Assembly (NCBI GenBank): GCA_022509165.1
Contig: JAFLTT010000003.1
Coordinates: 194,666 to 258,665 of the forward strand
Reading direction: 5' to 3'
Length of the DNA: 64,000 nt
DNA from: Muribaculaceae bacterium
Lineage (GTDB): Bacteria > Bacteroidota > Bacteroidia > Bacteroidales > Muribaculaceae
Part shown: piece after piece, positions 54,567 through 63,586 of the stretch
Numbering within the stretch: position 1 is the stretch's first letter
How the letters are laid out: each line of letters starts with the position of its first letter
Position numbers and translations under genes: made by a program
Notes under the pieces: model-generated
Told to the model about the DNA's origin: nothing
The model's input: the letters and a program-made list of their open reading frames with translations, nothing else
Database searches by the model: none

Positions 54567-55468
54567 AAAAATGGATTGAAGCCATGAGATTGCGCACTCT
54601 TCCGGTGAGTGTGGCCGGAGTGGTGGCTGGCACGGCCTGTGCCATCTATCATCATGGATTTTCCGTACTGCCCTTCCTTATCTGTTTCTTCTTTGCGGTT
54701 TTGGCCCAGATAGCCTCCAATTTTGCCAATGAATATTACGATTTTAAAAATGGTCTCGATAAAAAGGGCCGAGAAGGATTCAGGCGTGGTGTAGCCGAGG
54801 GCGACATCAAACCTGAACAAATGAAAAAGGCTACTTATTTCACTCTCTTGCTGGCTGCATGCATAGGTGCCACTCTGGTAATCTGGGGAGGTTGGTGGCT
54901 GATTTTTGTAGGATTGGCAATCGGTGTCTTCGCATTGGCCTATAGTGCCGGACCTTTCCCACTCTCGCACAATGGTTTGGGAGAAGTGGCTGTGGTGATA
55001 TTTTTTGGATTCATACCTGTAGTATTTACTGAGTATGTGCAGACTCGTATTTTCTATTTCGACAGCACCACCGCACTGACGGCAGCAGCAATAGGGCTCA
55101 TGGCAGCAAATGTGCTTATCGTAAACAATTACCGTGATTTTGATGATGACAGAGAAGTGGGAAAACGCACAACGGCAGTTATATTCGGACGTAGGGTGAT
55201 GGCAGCGGTATATTATGCCGACGGTATATTCGCTGCTATTTTCCTTGCCATGGCATCAACACAGTTGCCTTTTTGGGTATCTGCAGGATGGCTCTCTTAC
55301 TTCGCATTACATACAATCCTTTGGACAAAATTGCGTTCTCTATCAGGCAGGGCACTTAATGATATACTGAAATGGACCTCTCTGCTTTTATTGGCCGTGA
55401 GTTGCTACCTCCTGATAATTTTCGCATCTGTGGCTCCGGCTCCGGACGAATTTTTACTTTTTCCATAA
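54563..55468 (+). CDS. menA: 1,4-dihydroxy-2-naphthoate polyprenyltransferase
   Basis: This 301-residue membrane enzyme attaches the prenyl tail in menaquinone synthesis. The two Asp-rich motifs are NEYYDFKNGLD near 50 and NNYRDFDDDREVGKRT near 190, with about eight hydrophobic segments. It is coupled to tadA (ATGA overlap). Confidence 0.88.
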   Translation: MKKWIEAMRLRTLPVSVAGVVAGTACAIYHHGFSVLPFLICFFFAVLAQIASNFANEYYDFKNGLDKKGREGFRRGVAEGDIKPEQMKKATYFTLLLAACIGATLVIWGGWWLIFVGLAIGVFALAYSAGPFPLSHNGLGEVAVVIFFGFIPVVFTEYVQTRIFYFDSTTALTAAAIGLMAANVLIVNNYRDFDDDREVGKRTTAVIFGRRVMAAVYYADGIFAAIFLAMASTQLPFWVSAGWLSYFALHTILWTKLRSLSGRALNDILKWTSLLLLAVSCYLLIIFASVAPAPDEFLLFP

Positions 55469-55505
55469 TATAGGAATATAGGTTCCTCTCTTCATTTATT
55501 ATACT

Positions 55506-57047
55506 ATGGCTAAGAAACCTGAAATAAAACAGATACTGACTGATGCAACAGGCAAACTGCCCCCTCGCGACACTGAACTGGAAGAGATAGTGCTCGGAGC
55601 ATGTATGCTCGAAAAAGATGCATATATGAATGTTTGCGACCTTCTTGTGCCCGATAGTTTCTACGACCCGGTAAATAAGAAAATCTTTGAAGCGATCACC
55701 ACGCTCGGACACAACCAAAGGCCCATAGATATGATGACGGTCACCGAGCAGCTCCGGCGTAACGGCACACTTGAAGAGGTAGGCGGTGCCGTGCATATCG
55801 CAGAATTGACAGCCAGGGTATATTCTTCAGCAAACCTGGATTTCCATGCCAGTATTGTGGCTCAGAAATACCTTGCCAGGCAGCTTATCACCTTTGCAGC
55901 CAATGTTGAGACTAAAGCCTATGATGAAAGCAACGACATTGAAGAACTTCTGCAGGAGACGGAAAGCCAACTTTTCACAATATCTCAGAATCAACTCAAA
56001 CGCGAAGTAACCCAAATCGATCCGGTAATCAATCTGGCGCTTGAACAGATCCAGAATGCCGCAAACAACGAGAGCGGTCTTTCGGGCCTCAAAACAGGCT
56101 ATCGCGACCTTGACAAGATGACCTCCGGGTGGCAAAATTCCGACCTTATAATAATAGCGGCACGTCCCGCCATGGGTAAGACGGCTTTCGTATTATCTAT
56201 GGCCAAGAATATGGCTGTGGATTACAACATGCCGATTGCTATTTTTACCTTGGAAATGTCGAATGTACAGCTCATAAAAAGGTTGATAAGTAATGTGGCA
56301 AGTCTCGAGGGTGAAAAAATAAAAAGTGGCCGACTTTCTCCGGATGAAGAAGACCGCCTTAACAAAAGGATACGCACAGTATATGGCGCCCCTCTTTATC
56401 TGGATGAGACACCCGGATTATCAATAAGTGAATTAAGAACCAAGGCCAGAAGACTCGTAAGGGAAAAAGGTGTAAAGATGATCATGATAGATTACCTGCA
56501 GTTGATGAATGCCACAGGTATGAAACTCGGAAGTCGTGAACAGGAGGTCAGCACTATCTCACGCTCTTTGAAAGCCCTGGCAAAGGAACTCGACATACCG
56601 ATCATCGCTCTCTCGCAGCTCAACCGAAGCACGGAAAGCCGTGAGGACAAACGGCCCGTGCTCTCCGACCTCCGTGAGTCGGGAGCAATTGAGCAAGACG
56701 CCGATATAGTATGTTTCATCCACCGCCCGGAATATTACACCCGTGCCACACAAGATGGAGAAGGCAATAATATCAAGGGTCTGGCTTACCTCATTGTGGC
56801 AAAACACAGGTCGGGTGGTGTAGGAGATGTAAAACTTCATTTCATCTCGAAATATGCTAAATTTGAAAACTGGGATGAGGGATACGAAGTGATGCAGGAA
56901 ACCTTGGCAGAGAATAAACTGAAAATAGAATCCCGAATGAATTATGCAGAGGAAAATATCTCGCAATTCTCTGATAATTTGGGGAATACCGGCACTCCTC
57001 TGCCCGATGGGATGATGGCCTCAAGAGAAGATGATGTACCTTTTTGA
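55506..57047 (+). CDS. dnaB: Replicative DNA helicase DnaB
   Basis: This 513-residue hexameric helicase opens the replication fork. The N-terminal domain (PPRDTELEEIVLGACMLEKD) is followed by a RecA-like domain with Walker A ARPAMGKTAFVLSMAKNMA near 217, MIMIDYLQLM, and SQLNRSTESREDKRPVLSDL. No intein is present; length is normal. The C-terminal ~50 residues are acidic and divergent. Confidence 0.95.
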   Translation: MAKKPEIKQILTDATGKLPPRDTELEEIVLGACMLEKDAYMNVCDLLVPDSFYDPVNKKIFEAITTLGHNQRPIDMMTVTEQLRRNGTLEEVGGAVHIAELTARVYSSANLDFHASIVAQKYLARQLITFAANVETKAYDESNDIEELLQETESQLFTISQNQLKREVTQIDPVINLALEQIQNAANNESGLSGLKTGYRDLDKMTSGWQNSDLIIIAARPAMGKTAFVLSMAKNMAVDYNMPIAIFTLEMSNVQLIKRLISNVASLEGEKIKSGRLSPDEEDRLNKRIRTVYGAPLYLDETPGLSISELRTKARRLVREKGVKMIMIDYLQLMNATGMKLGSREQEVSTISRSLKALAKELDIPIIALSQLNRSTESREDKRPVLSDLRESGAIEQDADIVCFIHRPEYYTRATQDGEGNNIKGLAYLIVAKHRSGGVGDVKLHFISKYAKFENWDEGYEVMQETLAENKLKIESRMNYAEENISQFSDNLGNTGTPLPDGMMASREDDVPF

Positions 57048-57089
57048 GGGTTTATCTTCAAATTTTTATTTTTTTCAAAAAAAATAAGT

Positions 57090-57097
57090 TAACTTTG
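57090..57097 (+). promoter_or_regulatory. -7 promoter box for the 75-residue membrane protein
   Basis: TAACTTTG fits TAnnTTTG; the -33 region is T-rich without a clear TTTG. It lies about 50 bp before the ATG at 57150. Confidence 0.5.
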
Positions 57098-57149
57098 TGA
57101 ACAAGGAATGAAGAATTAACGTTTAAATAACAAATAAAATCGAAAGGCT

Positions 57150-57377
57150 ATGGAAAGAGATGAAAGACACAAGCATGAAAATCAGGCAGACAATGCCGAT
57201 ATGATTGCAAGGTCTATGCAAGCCCAGCAGAAAGATAAACAAAGGGAACACACCCGCAGGATGAACAAGCTTTGGATTTGGCTTGGTGTTTTATTCCTGG
57301 TTGCTATTCTATTATGGTGGATTTTCTCAATCGGTTTCTTTGAAGATACGACTGGAGTAACTAATTTCGGTAACTAA
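57150..57377 (+). CDS. Small single-pass membrane protein, 75 residues
   Basis: A highly charged N-terminal half (MERDERHKHENQADNADM, MQAQQKDKQREHTRRMNK) is followed by one transmembrane segment (LWIWLGVLFLVAILLWWIF) and a short tail. It has its own promoter and a downstream hairpin, so it is probably a real monocistronic gene. I recognise no family; the layout suggests an inner-membrane protein with a cytoplasmic charged arm. Confidence 0.65.
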   Translation: MERDERHKHENQADNADMIARSMQAQQKDKQREHTRRMNKLWIWLGVLFLVAILLWWIFSIGFFEDTTGVTNFGN

Positions 57378-57448
57378 AAAAAGATATACCCGGCCATTCA
57401 TAGTTCTATAAAAGGGCTTTTACACATACGTAGTATAGGACCGGGACA

Positions 57449-57490
57449 ATAGCCTCCTGTAGTGGAAACACTGAGGGGGCTATACTTTTG
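57449..57490 (+). terminator. Hairpin terminator after the 75-residue protein gene
   Basis: ATAGCCTCCTGTAGTG pairs with CACTGAGGGGGCTAT around a GAAA tetraloop, with one wobble and a small mismatch, then TATACTTTTG follows. A long stem with a GNRA loop fits an intrinsic terminator. Confidence 0.65.
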
Positions 57491-57564
57491 TATCTCCCTC
57501 CTGCCCTCGCCTTATCCAATCCGAAACTACCGCAGAACAAACGGGTTACGTTTACCTATAAAAA

Positions 57565-57590
57565 TTCCCGGAGAGATCTCTCCCCGGGAA
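57565..57590. terminator. Bidirectional hairpin between convergent genes
   Basis: TTCCCGGAGAGA faces TCTCTCCCCGGGAA. T-rich sequence lies on both sides (TTTTTATAGG on the minus strand, AAAATTTATTT on the plus). It should end the minus-strand fimbrial operon. Confidence 0.65.
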
Positions 57591-57679
57591 AATTTATTTA
57601 GTTATCGTGAGTTCAATATAAGGATATGGATTTATCTTTATATTGTTATGTTTTTCTTTTTGTGAACTTAAATTAAATG

Positions 57680-59545
57680 TTATTTATTAACATTTATGGA
57701 AACATTCTTTGAAGTGTTGTATCTCCATTCCTGATCTGTGGCGCCATTAGTCAGTCCACCGGTGAATACCCCGAAACTTGAAGAGTTAGGATTTACATCA
57801 GAAGCAACCCAAGCATCATTGATAGAAGAATCTTCAATATTGCAATACCAGATACCGGTATCAGCGCCATCAAGATTACCGACGATACCCCCTACATTCT
57901 TTAAGCCAGTAAGTTGAGCTTGCTTAACATCACATTGTTCTACTCCACCGTTAACACAGTGACCTATAAGGCTACCTGCATTTTCTCCACCGTCATTTTG
58001 ATCTGCTACAACTTCTATTACAGCACCCACTATTGTACAATTGTTTATATGGGCAACACGATCTTCAAAAATACCTTTACCTGCCATCACGCCAACATTG
58101 GATTTTCCTTTCAATTTAACGTTTTTGAAATTCACATTGGAGTAACCGGTGTAATACCCTGACACTACACCAAAAAATCCAATATTGCTCTCAGTTTCTT
58201 TTTCAATAGTGAGATTACTGATTGTATGTCCTTGACCATCAAAATTACCATAGAACATATCAGCTTCGTTACCTATTGGAGTCCAATCAACATCCTTGAG
58301 ATCAAGATCAGAAGTCAAATAAACCACTTTGCTATAGAATTTTTTGTCTTCAAAACCTTCCTTACAAATCAGTTCTTTCAAGTCATCCTTGATATTTTTT
58401 GTCTTGAAAGCATCGGCTAACCATTTCAAACCTTCCTCATTAGAGATATAGAATCTTTCTTTGTCAGGAGTCATAGTCACCCCCTCGGCTATTTCTTCAC
58501 CAACATATAAATTACCTTCATTATCGAAATCATTTTCAATATAGATATTCACATTCTGATCTCCTGTAAGAAGAGAACCGTAAAGATTAGTTCTGCGATT
58601 CCATTGTACTGGAACTGATCCGACTTGAAGTTCCATTTCCTGATCGTCATCATCTTTCCATGTATAGGAGAGTTCCACCAATTCTTGTTCTTTATTAGCG
58701 AGTAGATATACCATATTAAGGAAGTTATAGTATCCCAATTCATACCAAGAAAAGCCTTCTCCATCTGGGGAAACTTGACCATAGCCAAGTTCAAGGTTTT
58801 GCTGAGGATCACTTACTTGGCCGGTGAACAGATCCAATTTTGTATAGGCTTTGGAGACAGTCACTTTGGATTGAGTCACTTCATATCCACTATTTTTTGC
58901 GTCTTCATAATGAGTAGTCAACAAATTCACCTGAGCAAAAGGACGACGTAAAGCCACATCGATATCCTGTTCATTGTCGCTTACTATGATTTCTTGAATG
59001 CCATAAAAAGCATCCATACTCTCATCGTTGGCTGTCACTCCACTGTAATCTACAGTCATAGAAGCACCTGTTTGATCAAAGTTAAGTTTGTAAGGACTCA
59101 TTATTACTTTCCCTTCTGCCACATTGAATTTTGGAAGAGCACCTGCCCAAAAGAGCAATTCGTATGTACGACCCTTCACAAGATGGAATTCCATAGAATA
59201 GGTGTTACCATAATAAATATGGTCTTCATACTCATAAAAGTCTTTTATTGATTGTTCCGGATCTTCTTGTGTCAATAACCATTCATAAGAAGAGGGATCG
59301 TCGTCAAGACAATAATTGCCAGTGAGTTTCAAACCACTACTGGTTTTTTCATATACGGCCCAATTGAGCAATTTCGGGGTCATACCATCACCATAGGCAC
59401 GTGTGGCAAGTTGTGACACAGAAAGATTCACTTTCACAGTAGCTTCTTCTCCATTTGTTTCTGGAGAATTGACAAGCTCTTCATTAGAACAGCTTGCCAG
59501 CATCATGGCTGCTGAAGCCAGAAAAAGATAAGATAGCTTTTTCAT
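57680..59545 (-). CDS. Fimbrillin-like lipoprotein with C-terminal GLUG-type repeats
   Basis: This 621-residue lipoprotein has lipobox LASC (Cys near 19). Residues ~35-330 look like a fimbrillin-type domain (ATVKVNLSVSQLATRAYGDG, GRTYELLFWAGA, ALRRPFAQVNLLTTHYED, QWNRRTNLYGSLLTGDQNVN). The C-terminal ~230 residues carry GLUG-type beta-helix repeats (WTPIGNEADMFYGNFDGQGH, NIGFFGVVSG, NVGVMAGKG, NAGSLIGHC, NVGGIVGNL). Such proteins are surface adhesins or fimbrial subunits. It is the third gene of the operon. Confidence 0.78.
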   Translation of the reverse strand: MKKLSYLFLASAAMMLASCSNEELVNSPETNGEEATVKVNLSVSQLATRAYGDGMTPKLLNWAVYEKTSSGLKLTGNYCLDDDPSSYEWLLTQEDPEQSIKDFYEYEDHIYYGNTYSMEFHLVKGRTYELLFWAGALPKFNVAEGKVIMSPYKLNFDQTGASMTVDYSGVTANDESMDAFYGIQEIIVSDNEQDIDVALRRPFAQVNLLTTHYEDAKNSGYEVTQSKVTVSKAYTKLDLFTGQVSDPQQNLELGYGQVSPDGEGFSWYELGYYNFLNMVYLLANKEQELVELSYTWKDDDDQEMELQVGSVPVQWNRRTNLYGSLLTGDQNVNIYIENDFDNEGNLYVGEEIAEGVTMTPDKERFYISNEEGLKWLADAFKTKNIKDDLKELICKEGFEDKKFYSKVVYLTSDLDLKDVDWTPIGNEADMFYGNFDGQGHTISNLTIEKETESNIGFFGVVSGYYTGYSNVNFKNVKLKGKSNVGVMAGKGIFEDRVAHINNCTIVGAVIEVVADQNDGGENAGSLIGHCVNGGVEQCDVKQAQLTGLKNVGGIVGNLDGADTGIWYCNIEDSSINDAWVASDVNPNSSSFGVFTGGLTNGATDQEWRYNTSKNVSINVNK

Positions 59546-59584
59546 GTTAATTTGAATTAGTTAAAAATTTAGTTTATTTATATT

Positions 59585-60718
59585 TTATTTTATTTCAATA
59601 TTGTATTCACCGTCGAAATCGGGATTGATTCCTACTCCACCTCCTGAGGTTACAGTAAGGAACGTTCCCTTTACCACTGTGTTTTTACTTCTCACTATCG
59701 GCACCTGTACACCGCTCGTGGAGGCTATTTGTTCCCCTTCAGCGTTAAAGATGCTCATACTGAGGTTCATGATAGTCTGGTCGTCAACCAATATGTAGTC
59801 GAACCCTAATTGCATTCCATCTTTACCTACACTCATACTGCTTTCATACCTCACTCCCGTAGAAGAGTCGGAGGGTCGGTCGTAGTACAGATTATAGGTG
59901 CTGGGCATATAGGCATTGTATGCAAATACCACCTTGTATTTGTCTATGCCTATTAGTTCGGCTACTTCATCTCGGGTAAGACCGTTCCAGAAGTTATCTC
60001 CTCGGGTATCGTCATTCTTGTTTTTGGCACGGGAAGCAGCCAACTCCATCAATTTCCTAAGAGTCTGTTCATCCAAATTCTCTAATGTCTTGCCGAGAAA
60101 CTCGTCCATATCTGTAGAGATAAACTCATACCTCCCCATAGGTCTTCTCATATGTGCCGTAGCCTTGTTGGAGGGATATTTACCGTAGCGTTGGTGATAG
60201 AGTTCCGGATCGATCACAGTGCCGTATGTGGTACCACTAAAAGCGTCTCGGTATTCGTTACTACCCTTGTGCCCGTCTTCCATCTTAAGCTTTATTTCTG
60301 AGAAATCAGACGTGCTGTAAAAATAATCTTCCTGTACACCCGAATTCACATGGTCGGTCCATATACGAAACCGGTAATTTCCCTCCGGCAAATTCAGGGT
60401 CACCTTATAGTCATGCTCTATTTCAAAATATCTTGAGAAGATATATGTGCAATAAATTTCACGACTGGCGTCATCTTCATTAGCCACCCTGTAAACATTT
60501 ACAATATACCGGATGTCATAAAACTCAAAATCATCTCTGGTTGCCTCCTTTCCCCTCGAATAATACACTTCCTTATAGAAAGGTATCTGTTCATCATATT
60601 CAAGATTTAAAATAAATTCATACCTCGCAGCTTCTTCTTCCGGCCATTCATGTACATTACAAGATATTAGGATCAGGACAGGGAAGATTTTCAGGAGGCT
60701 TAGTAAAATTCGTTTCAT
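59585..60718 (-). CDS. FimB/Mfa2-like fimbrial lipoprotein
   Basis: This 377-residue lipoprotein has lipobox LISC (Cys near 20) followed by NVHEWPEEEAARYEFILNLE. Beta-strand pattern and segments VTLNLPEGNYRFRIWTDHVN and FDYILVDDQTIMNLSMSIFN fit a two-domain fimbrial anchor or minor subunit. The start overlaps the upstream DUF3575 gene by four bases. No exact family is certain; position between a DUF3575 gene and a fimbrillin-like gene supports the call. Confidence 0.62.
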   Translation of the reverse strand: MKRILLSLLKIFPVLILISCNVHEWPEEEAARYEFILNLEYDEQIPFYKEVYYSRGKEATRDDFEFYDIRYIVNVYRVANEDDASREIYCTYIFSRYFEIEHDYKVTLNLPEGNYRFRIWTDHVNSGVQEDYFYSTSDFSEIKLKMEDGHKGSNEYRDAFSGTTYGTVIDPELYHQRYGKYPSNKATAHMRRPMGRYEFISTDMDEFLGKTLENLDEQTLRKLMELAASRAKNKNDDTRGDNFWNGLTRDEVAELIGIDKYKVVFAYNAYMPSTYNLYYDRPSDSSTGVRYESSMSVGKDGMQLGFDYILVDDQTIMNLSMSIFNAEGEQIASTSGVQVPIVRSKNTVVKGTFLTVTSGGGVGINPDFDGEYNIEIK

Positions 60719-62029
60719 TGATTACCTCCTTTTTTATTATTAATTGGAAATGAGTAAGATATACTTACATTTATATTGTCAATGAAGAAAATATTCTTCT
60801 TATGGGAATCCACATATTTACCATTAGGACGGTTCTGGAAACGGTCGTAATAGAGATGATAATAACCCACACCGGCACCAAATTCCATTGCCCATCTACC
60901 ATTGGCTGATATCGGCAAACGGTATCCGGCACCTACTCCTCCTCCTAAAGCCGGGGAACGTCTGCGGTGGTCCTGATACCGGAACTCTCCGGCAAAAGCA
61001 AAATTCCACCAACCCATACCGTAATGGGCTTCAAAAAAGACACCTTTATTCTCTCCTTTTATCCAGTATCTCACTCCGGGTTGAAAAGCAAAAAGCCTGA
61101 ATTTAAGGTCTCTACGGAAGTAATTCATGGCCGAGAAATAGATCGGGAGGTTAAACGACCAATGTGGTGCTAAGTCTATCTCGAAAGCCACATTGCTCCA
61201 AAACATCAGCCAATAAGGTAAGTCGGTCTTGATGTAAAAATTGCGTTGCCATTCAGATGGGATGCTTTCTTTTATCTCAATTTCACGAACTTCGCATTGG
61301 GGTTCAGGTTCTGCTTCAATGATATCCTCAGGTATCTCTTCTATAATAACTTCTTCTATTACTTCTTCTTCAATCACCTCCTCTATTGGCATATCAATAG
61401 GAAGAGAGGAAACTACAGTGTGATGTTTTACCTTGACATATATTTCCACACACCGCATTTTGGGTAATATGTGTGCTTTTAGATAGTCCCAGGTCTTTCC
61501 ATCCTCAAGACTCTTGATCTCAGCCTCCTTCTCATCTGAGGAAACAGGAAGTGACATTATCTCAAGGAGTTTCTCTCTATCGGGGATATCACCATCACAG
61601 TTTACTAAATGCCTTAGCCATGACCAGTCTTCCCCTCTGGAATCAATGGTGATAAGAGAGGCAGGCACAAGAGCGTTCTTCTCGAGCCATTTTGCCATAG
61701 CCCGGGCACGTGATGTAGAAAGGTTATTATTCAGAGAAGCCGGTCCGTCGATTGACGCCATACCGGTGACAGTGACGTGAGTGATTGTATCCTCACGCAT
61801 TAAAGAATCTATCTCCAGTGCAAAGTCATGAAGCCTTGGAGAAGTAACGACCTGATCGTGGTCAACTTTGAAAGGTTGGATAAAACGAATCGATGTAGAA
61901 TCTTCCTCTACCCTACCTTCAGAAACTAAATTCTCGCAACGGGGGGGGGGGGGTAAATGCTTGACTATCAGCTACATAGAAAACAGCCAATAGAAATGGA
62001 AAGAATACTGTTAAGCCGATTCGGGTCAT
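60715..62029 (-). CDS. OmpA-like/DUF3575 outer-membrane protein, out of frame at a 13-C run (likely phase-variable, OFF)
   Basis: The ATG at 62027-62029 begins a signal peptide (MTRIGLTVFFPFLLAVFYVA). After 25 codons comes a run of 13 C (61941-61953 as G on the plus strand). With 13 C the frame meets TGA eight codons on. With 12 or 15 C it continues unbroken for 437 or 438 residues: an OmpA-like segment (THVTVTGMASIDGPASLNNN, LSTSRARAMAKWLEKN), a Glu/Ile/Val-rich linker, and the DUF3575 barrel (FNLPIYFSAMNYFRRD, WIKGENKGVFFEAHYGMGWW, PALGGGVGAGYRLPIS). DUF3575 genes often accompany fimbrial clusters. Its own promoter lies 21 bp upstream. The frame downstream of the C run is open to 60715, so expression depends on tract length. 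Confidence 0.82.
61941..61953 (-). repeat. Homopolymer run of 13 C within the DUF3575 gene
   Basis: Thirteen G on the plus strand (13 C in the coding strand). The signal-peptide frame and the mature frame are joined only if the run is a multiple of three long, e.g. 12 or 15. Such runs change length by strand slippage during replication. Confidence 0.85.
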
Positions 62030-62049
62030 CAAGATGTTTGGTTAGTTGG

Positions 62050-62081
62050 CAAATTTACTTTTAAACCGCCTTATTTACAAA
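62050..62081 (-). promoter_or_regulatory. Promoter of the phase-variable fimbrial operon
   Basis: On the minus strand the -33 TTTG is at 62081-62078, followed by a 20-bp spacer and -7 TAAATTTG at 62057-62050. Transcription should start near 62042, giving a very short leader to the ATG at 62029. Confidence 0.65.
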
Positions 62082-62183
62082 CTTTTTTTATTATTTTTTA
62101 TTGATTTTTTGTCTTTTTGCCATAATTTACTGAAAATCTGCTAATTATAATGTTAAATATCTTATAAAAGTTAACTTAATAAA

Positions 62184-62202
62184 GGCAACGATTTCCTGAA
62201 GC
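62184..62202 (+). repeat. 19-bp direct repeat flanking the toxin-antitoxin pair, left copy
   Basis: GGCAACGATTTCCTGAAGC, identical to 63080-63098. Confidence 0.7.
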
Positions 62203-62255
62203 CTAATATTGTACTTACTACTTGACTCTATGTTTTTTAGAAATAGTGAAAATAT

Positions 62256-62286
62256 TTTGATAATTCTAAAATAAGATATAATTTTG
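62256..62286 (+). promoter_or_regulatory. Promoter of the higBA-type operon
   Basis: The -33 TTTG is at 62256-62259, followed by a 19-bp spacer and -7 TAATTTTG at 62279-62286. It is 27 bp from the toxin ATG, the same layout as the nfo promoter. Confidence 0.65.
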
Positions 62287-62312
62287 TGAGAAAATAATTT
62301 ACACTCCAGAAG

Positions 62313-62609
62313 ATGAGAATTATTTCCAAAAGCACTTTAGTGGAATATTTTACCAAAGTTCCACAAGCTAAGACTGCTTTAGAAGAATGGTATGAAAAGA
62401 CCAAAAAAGCTGAATGGAAATGTTTTGCCGATATAAAAGAAACATTTAACAGTGTTGATGCGGTTGGCAATCAAAAATATGTGTTCAATATAAAAGGAAA
62501 TGATTTTCGACTTGTTGTCTTAATTCAATTTACACCACACACTGTCTATATCCGATTTGTCGGGACTCATGCAGAATATGACAGAATTAACGACATCCAA
62601 CATATATAA
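62313..62609 (+). CDS. higB: HigB-type mRNA interferase toxin
   Basis: This 98-residue protein has the RelE/HigB core: VEYFTKVPQAKTALEEWYEK, WKCFADIKETFNSVDAVGNQ, YVFNIKGNDFRLVVLIQF and VYIRFVGTHAEYDRI. These enzymes cut mRNA on the ribosome. The conserved Lys, Arg and His residues of the family are present. The toxin precedes the antitoxin, as in higBA loci, with 2 bp between them. Confidence 0.85.
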   Translation: MRIISKSTLVEYFTKVPQAKTALEEWYEKTKKAEWKCFADIKETFNSVDAVGNQKYVFNIKGNDFRLVVLIQFTPHTVYIRFVGTHAEYDRINDIQHI

Positions 62610-62611
62610 CT

Positions 62612-62977
62612 ATGGCACAAATAAAAAATGAAGCAGCATATAGGGCAGCTTTGGCTCGGATTGAAGAATTGCTTCTTTTAGTCAATGATGAAACACCTAC
62701 AGATGATAAGAATTATTTAGAACTGGATATGATCTCCGATATGGTAGAGGAATATGAAGAAATTTATTATCCTATCGGAAAGCCAACCTTAATTGAAGTT
62801 ATCAAGCTTCGATTATATGAGATGGGACTGACTCAAAAGAAATTGGCTGAAATGTTGGGATTGAGCAATGCCCGAGTGAGCGAAATCCTAAATGGGAAAA
62901 GTGAACCTTCTCTTAAGATTGGCAGAGAGATAAGCATTAAACTAAACATAGATCCGGCAATAGTTTTAGGCATTTAA
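62612..62977 (+). CDS. higA: HigA-type antitoxin with helix-turn-helix domain
   Basis: This 121-residue protein has an acidic N-terminal half that would bind the toxin (IEELLLLVNDETPTDDKNYL) and an XRE-type helix-turn-helix in the C-terminal half (LTQKKLAEMLGLSNARVSEI, LNGKSEPSLKI). It should repress the operon and neutralise HigB. Confidence 0.85.
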   Translation: MAQIKNEAAYRAALARIEELLLLVNDETPTDDKNYLELDMISDMVEEYEEIYYPIGKPTLIEVIKLRLYEMGLTQKKLAEMLGLSNARVSEILNGKSEPSLKIGREISIKLNIDPAIVLGI

Positions 62978-63079
62978 CATCTTTCAGTAAAGGTTCACCT
63001 AAATGAGCGGCGGTCCGGTTTTATTGATAATGACTTCATAGATTTCTTCATCAAGGATTCCGAAGAATTATACAATTTC

Positions 63080-63098
63080 GGCAACGATTTCCTGAAGC
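63080..63098 (+). repeat. 19-bp direct repeat flanking the toxin-antitoxin pair, right copy
   Basis: GGCAACGATTTCCTGAAGC, identical to 62184-62202. Here it encodes GNDFLK within the tail fragment ending at 63113. Confidence 0.7.
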
Positions 63099-63263
63099 TC
63101 ACCCCAGATCTGTAGAAGAAATCAAAGAATCTTTCTAAAAAAGGTGTAATATAAAAGAGAGTATGCGAGATGTTAGAAAACATCAAACATACCCTCTTAA
63201 AATATATCCTTTAGATTGTGTGGTTTATAGGTCTCGAACCAACCATTCTGCAAACGCTCGTTG

Positions 63264-63344
63264 TTTCACCCTGAAGCAGACCAATGGGACAAAGTCAAAG
63301 TAATTGCAATCCGGGCTACGGTTAACCTTGTTTGATAGTTTTGA
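63264..63344 (+). repeat. Duplicated gene tail, copy 1
   Basis: About 81 bp, roughly 80 percent identical by eye to 63481-63561, with one base missing. Shared core GGTTAACCTTGTTTGA includes the stop codon. Confidence 0.75.
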
Positions 63345-63436
63345 GGAAGATATCTTATCCTATAAATCCTGCCGCTTCGGAGACCCTGATATTTATGAGC
63401 CTTGCACGCACCAGAATTCACTTTCAGGACAGCGAG

Positions 63437-63475
63437 GGAGTGCCAAGAGCCGAGTGCCAGGTGCCAAGAGATGAG
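63437..63475 (+). repeat. Heptamer tract, GTGCCAA type
   Basis: Units with G at 63440, 63447, 63454, 63461 and 63468 (GTGCCAA, GAGCCGA-like, GTGCCAG, GTGCCAA). Exact 7-bp register, directly upstream of duplicated tail copy 2. Confidence 0.75.
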
Positions 63476-63480
63476 AGGAT

Positions 63481-63561
63481 TTTCACCCTAAGACAAACCA
63501 AATGGGACAAAGCACAAGTAATTGCCATCCGGGCTGCGGTTAACCTTGTTTGACCGTTTTG
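63481..63561 (+). repeat. Duplicated gene tail, copy 2
   Basis: Second copy of 63264-63344. Translated end is FTLRQTKWDKAQVIAIRAAV-NLV before TGA. It sits between two heptamer tracts. Confidence 0.75.
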
Positions 63562-63586
63562 AAATACCTGCAGATGCTGGGAAATA

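Noticed and set aside
61941..61953. Simple pseudogene by frameshift
   Set aside because: Both sides of the C run are intact in reading frame, signal peptide and promoter are good, and the lesion is exactly at a slippage-prone run. An assembly miscount remains possible and is noted in the finding.
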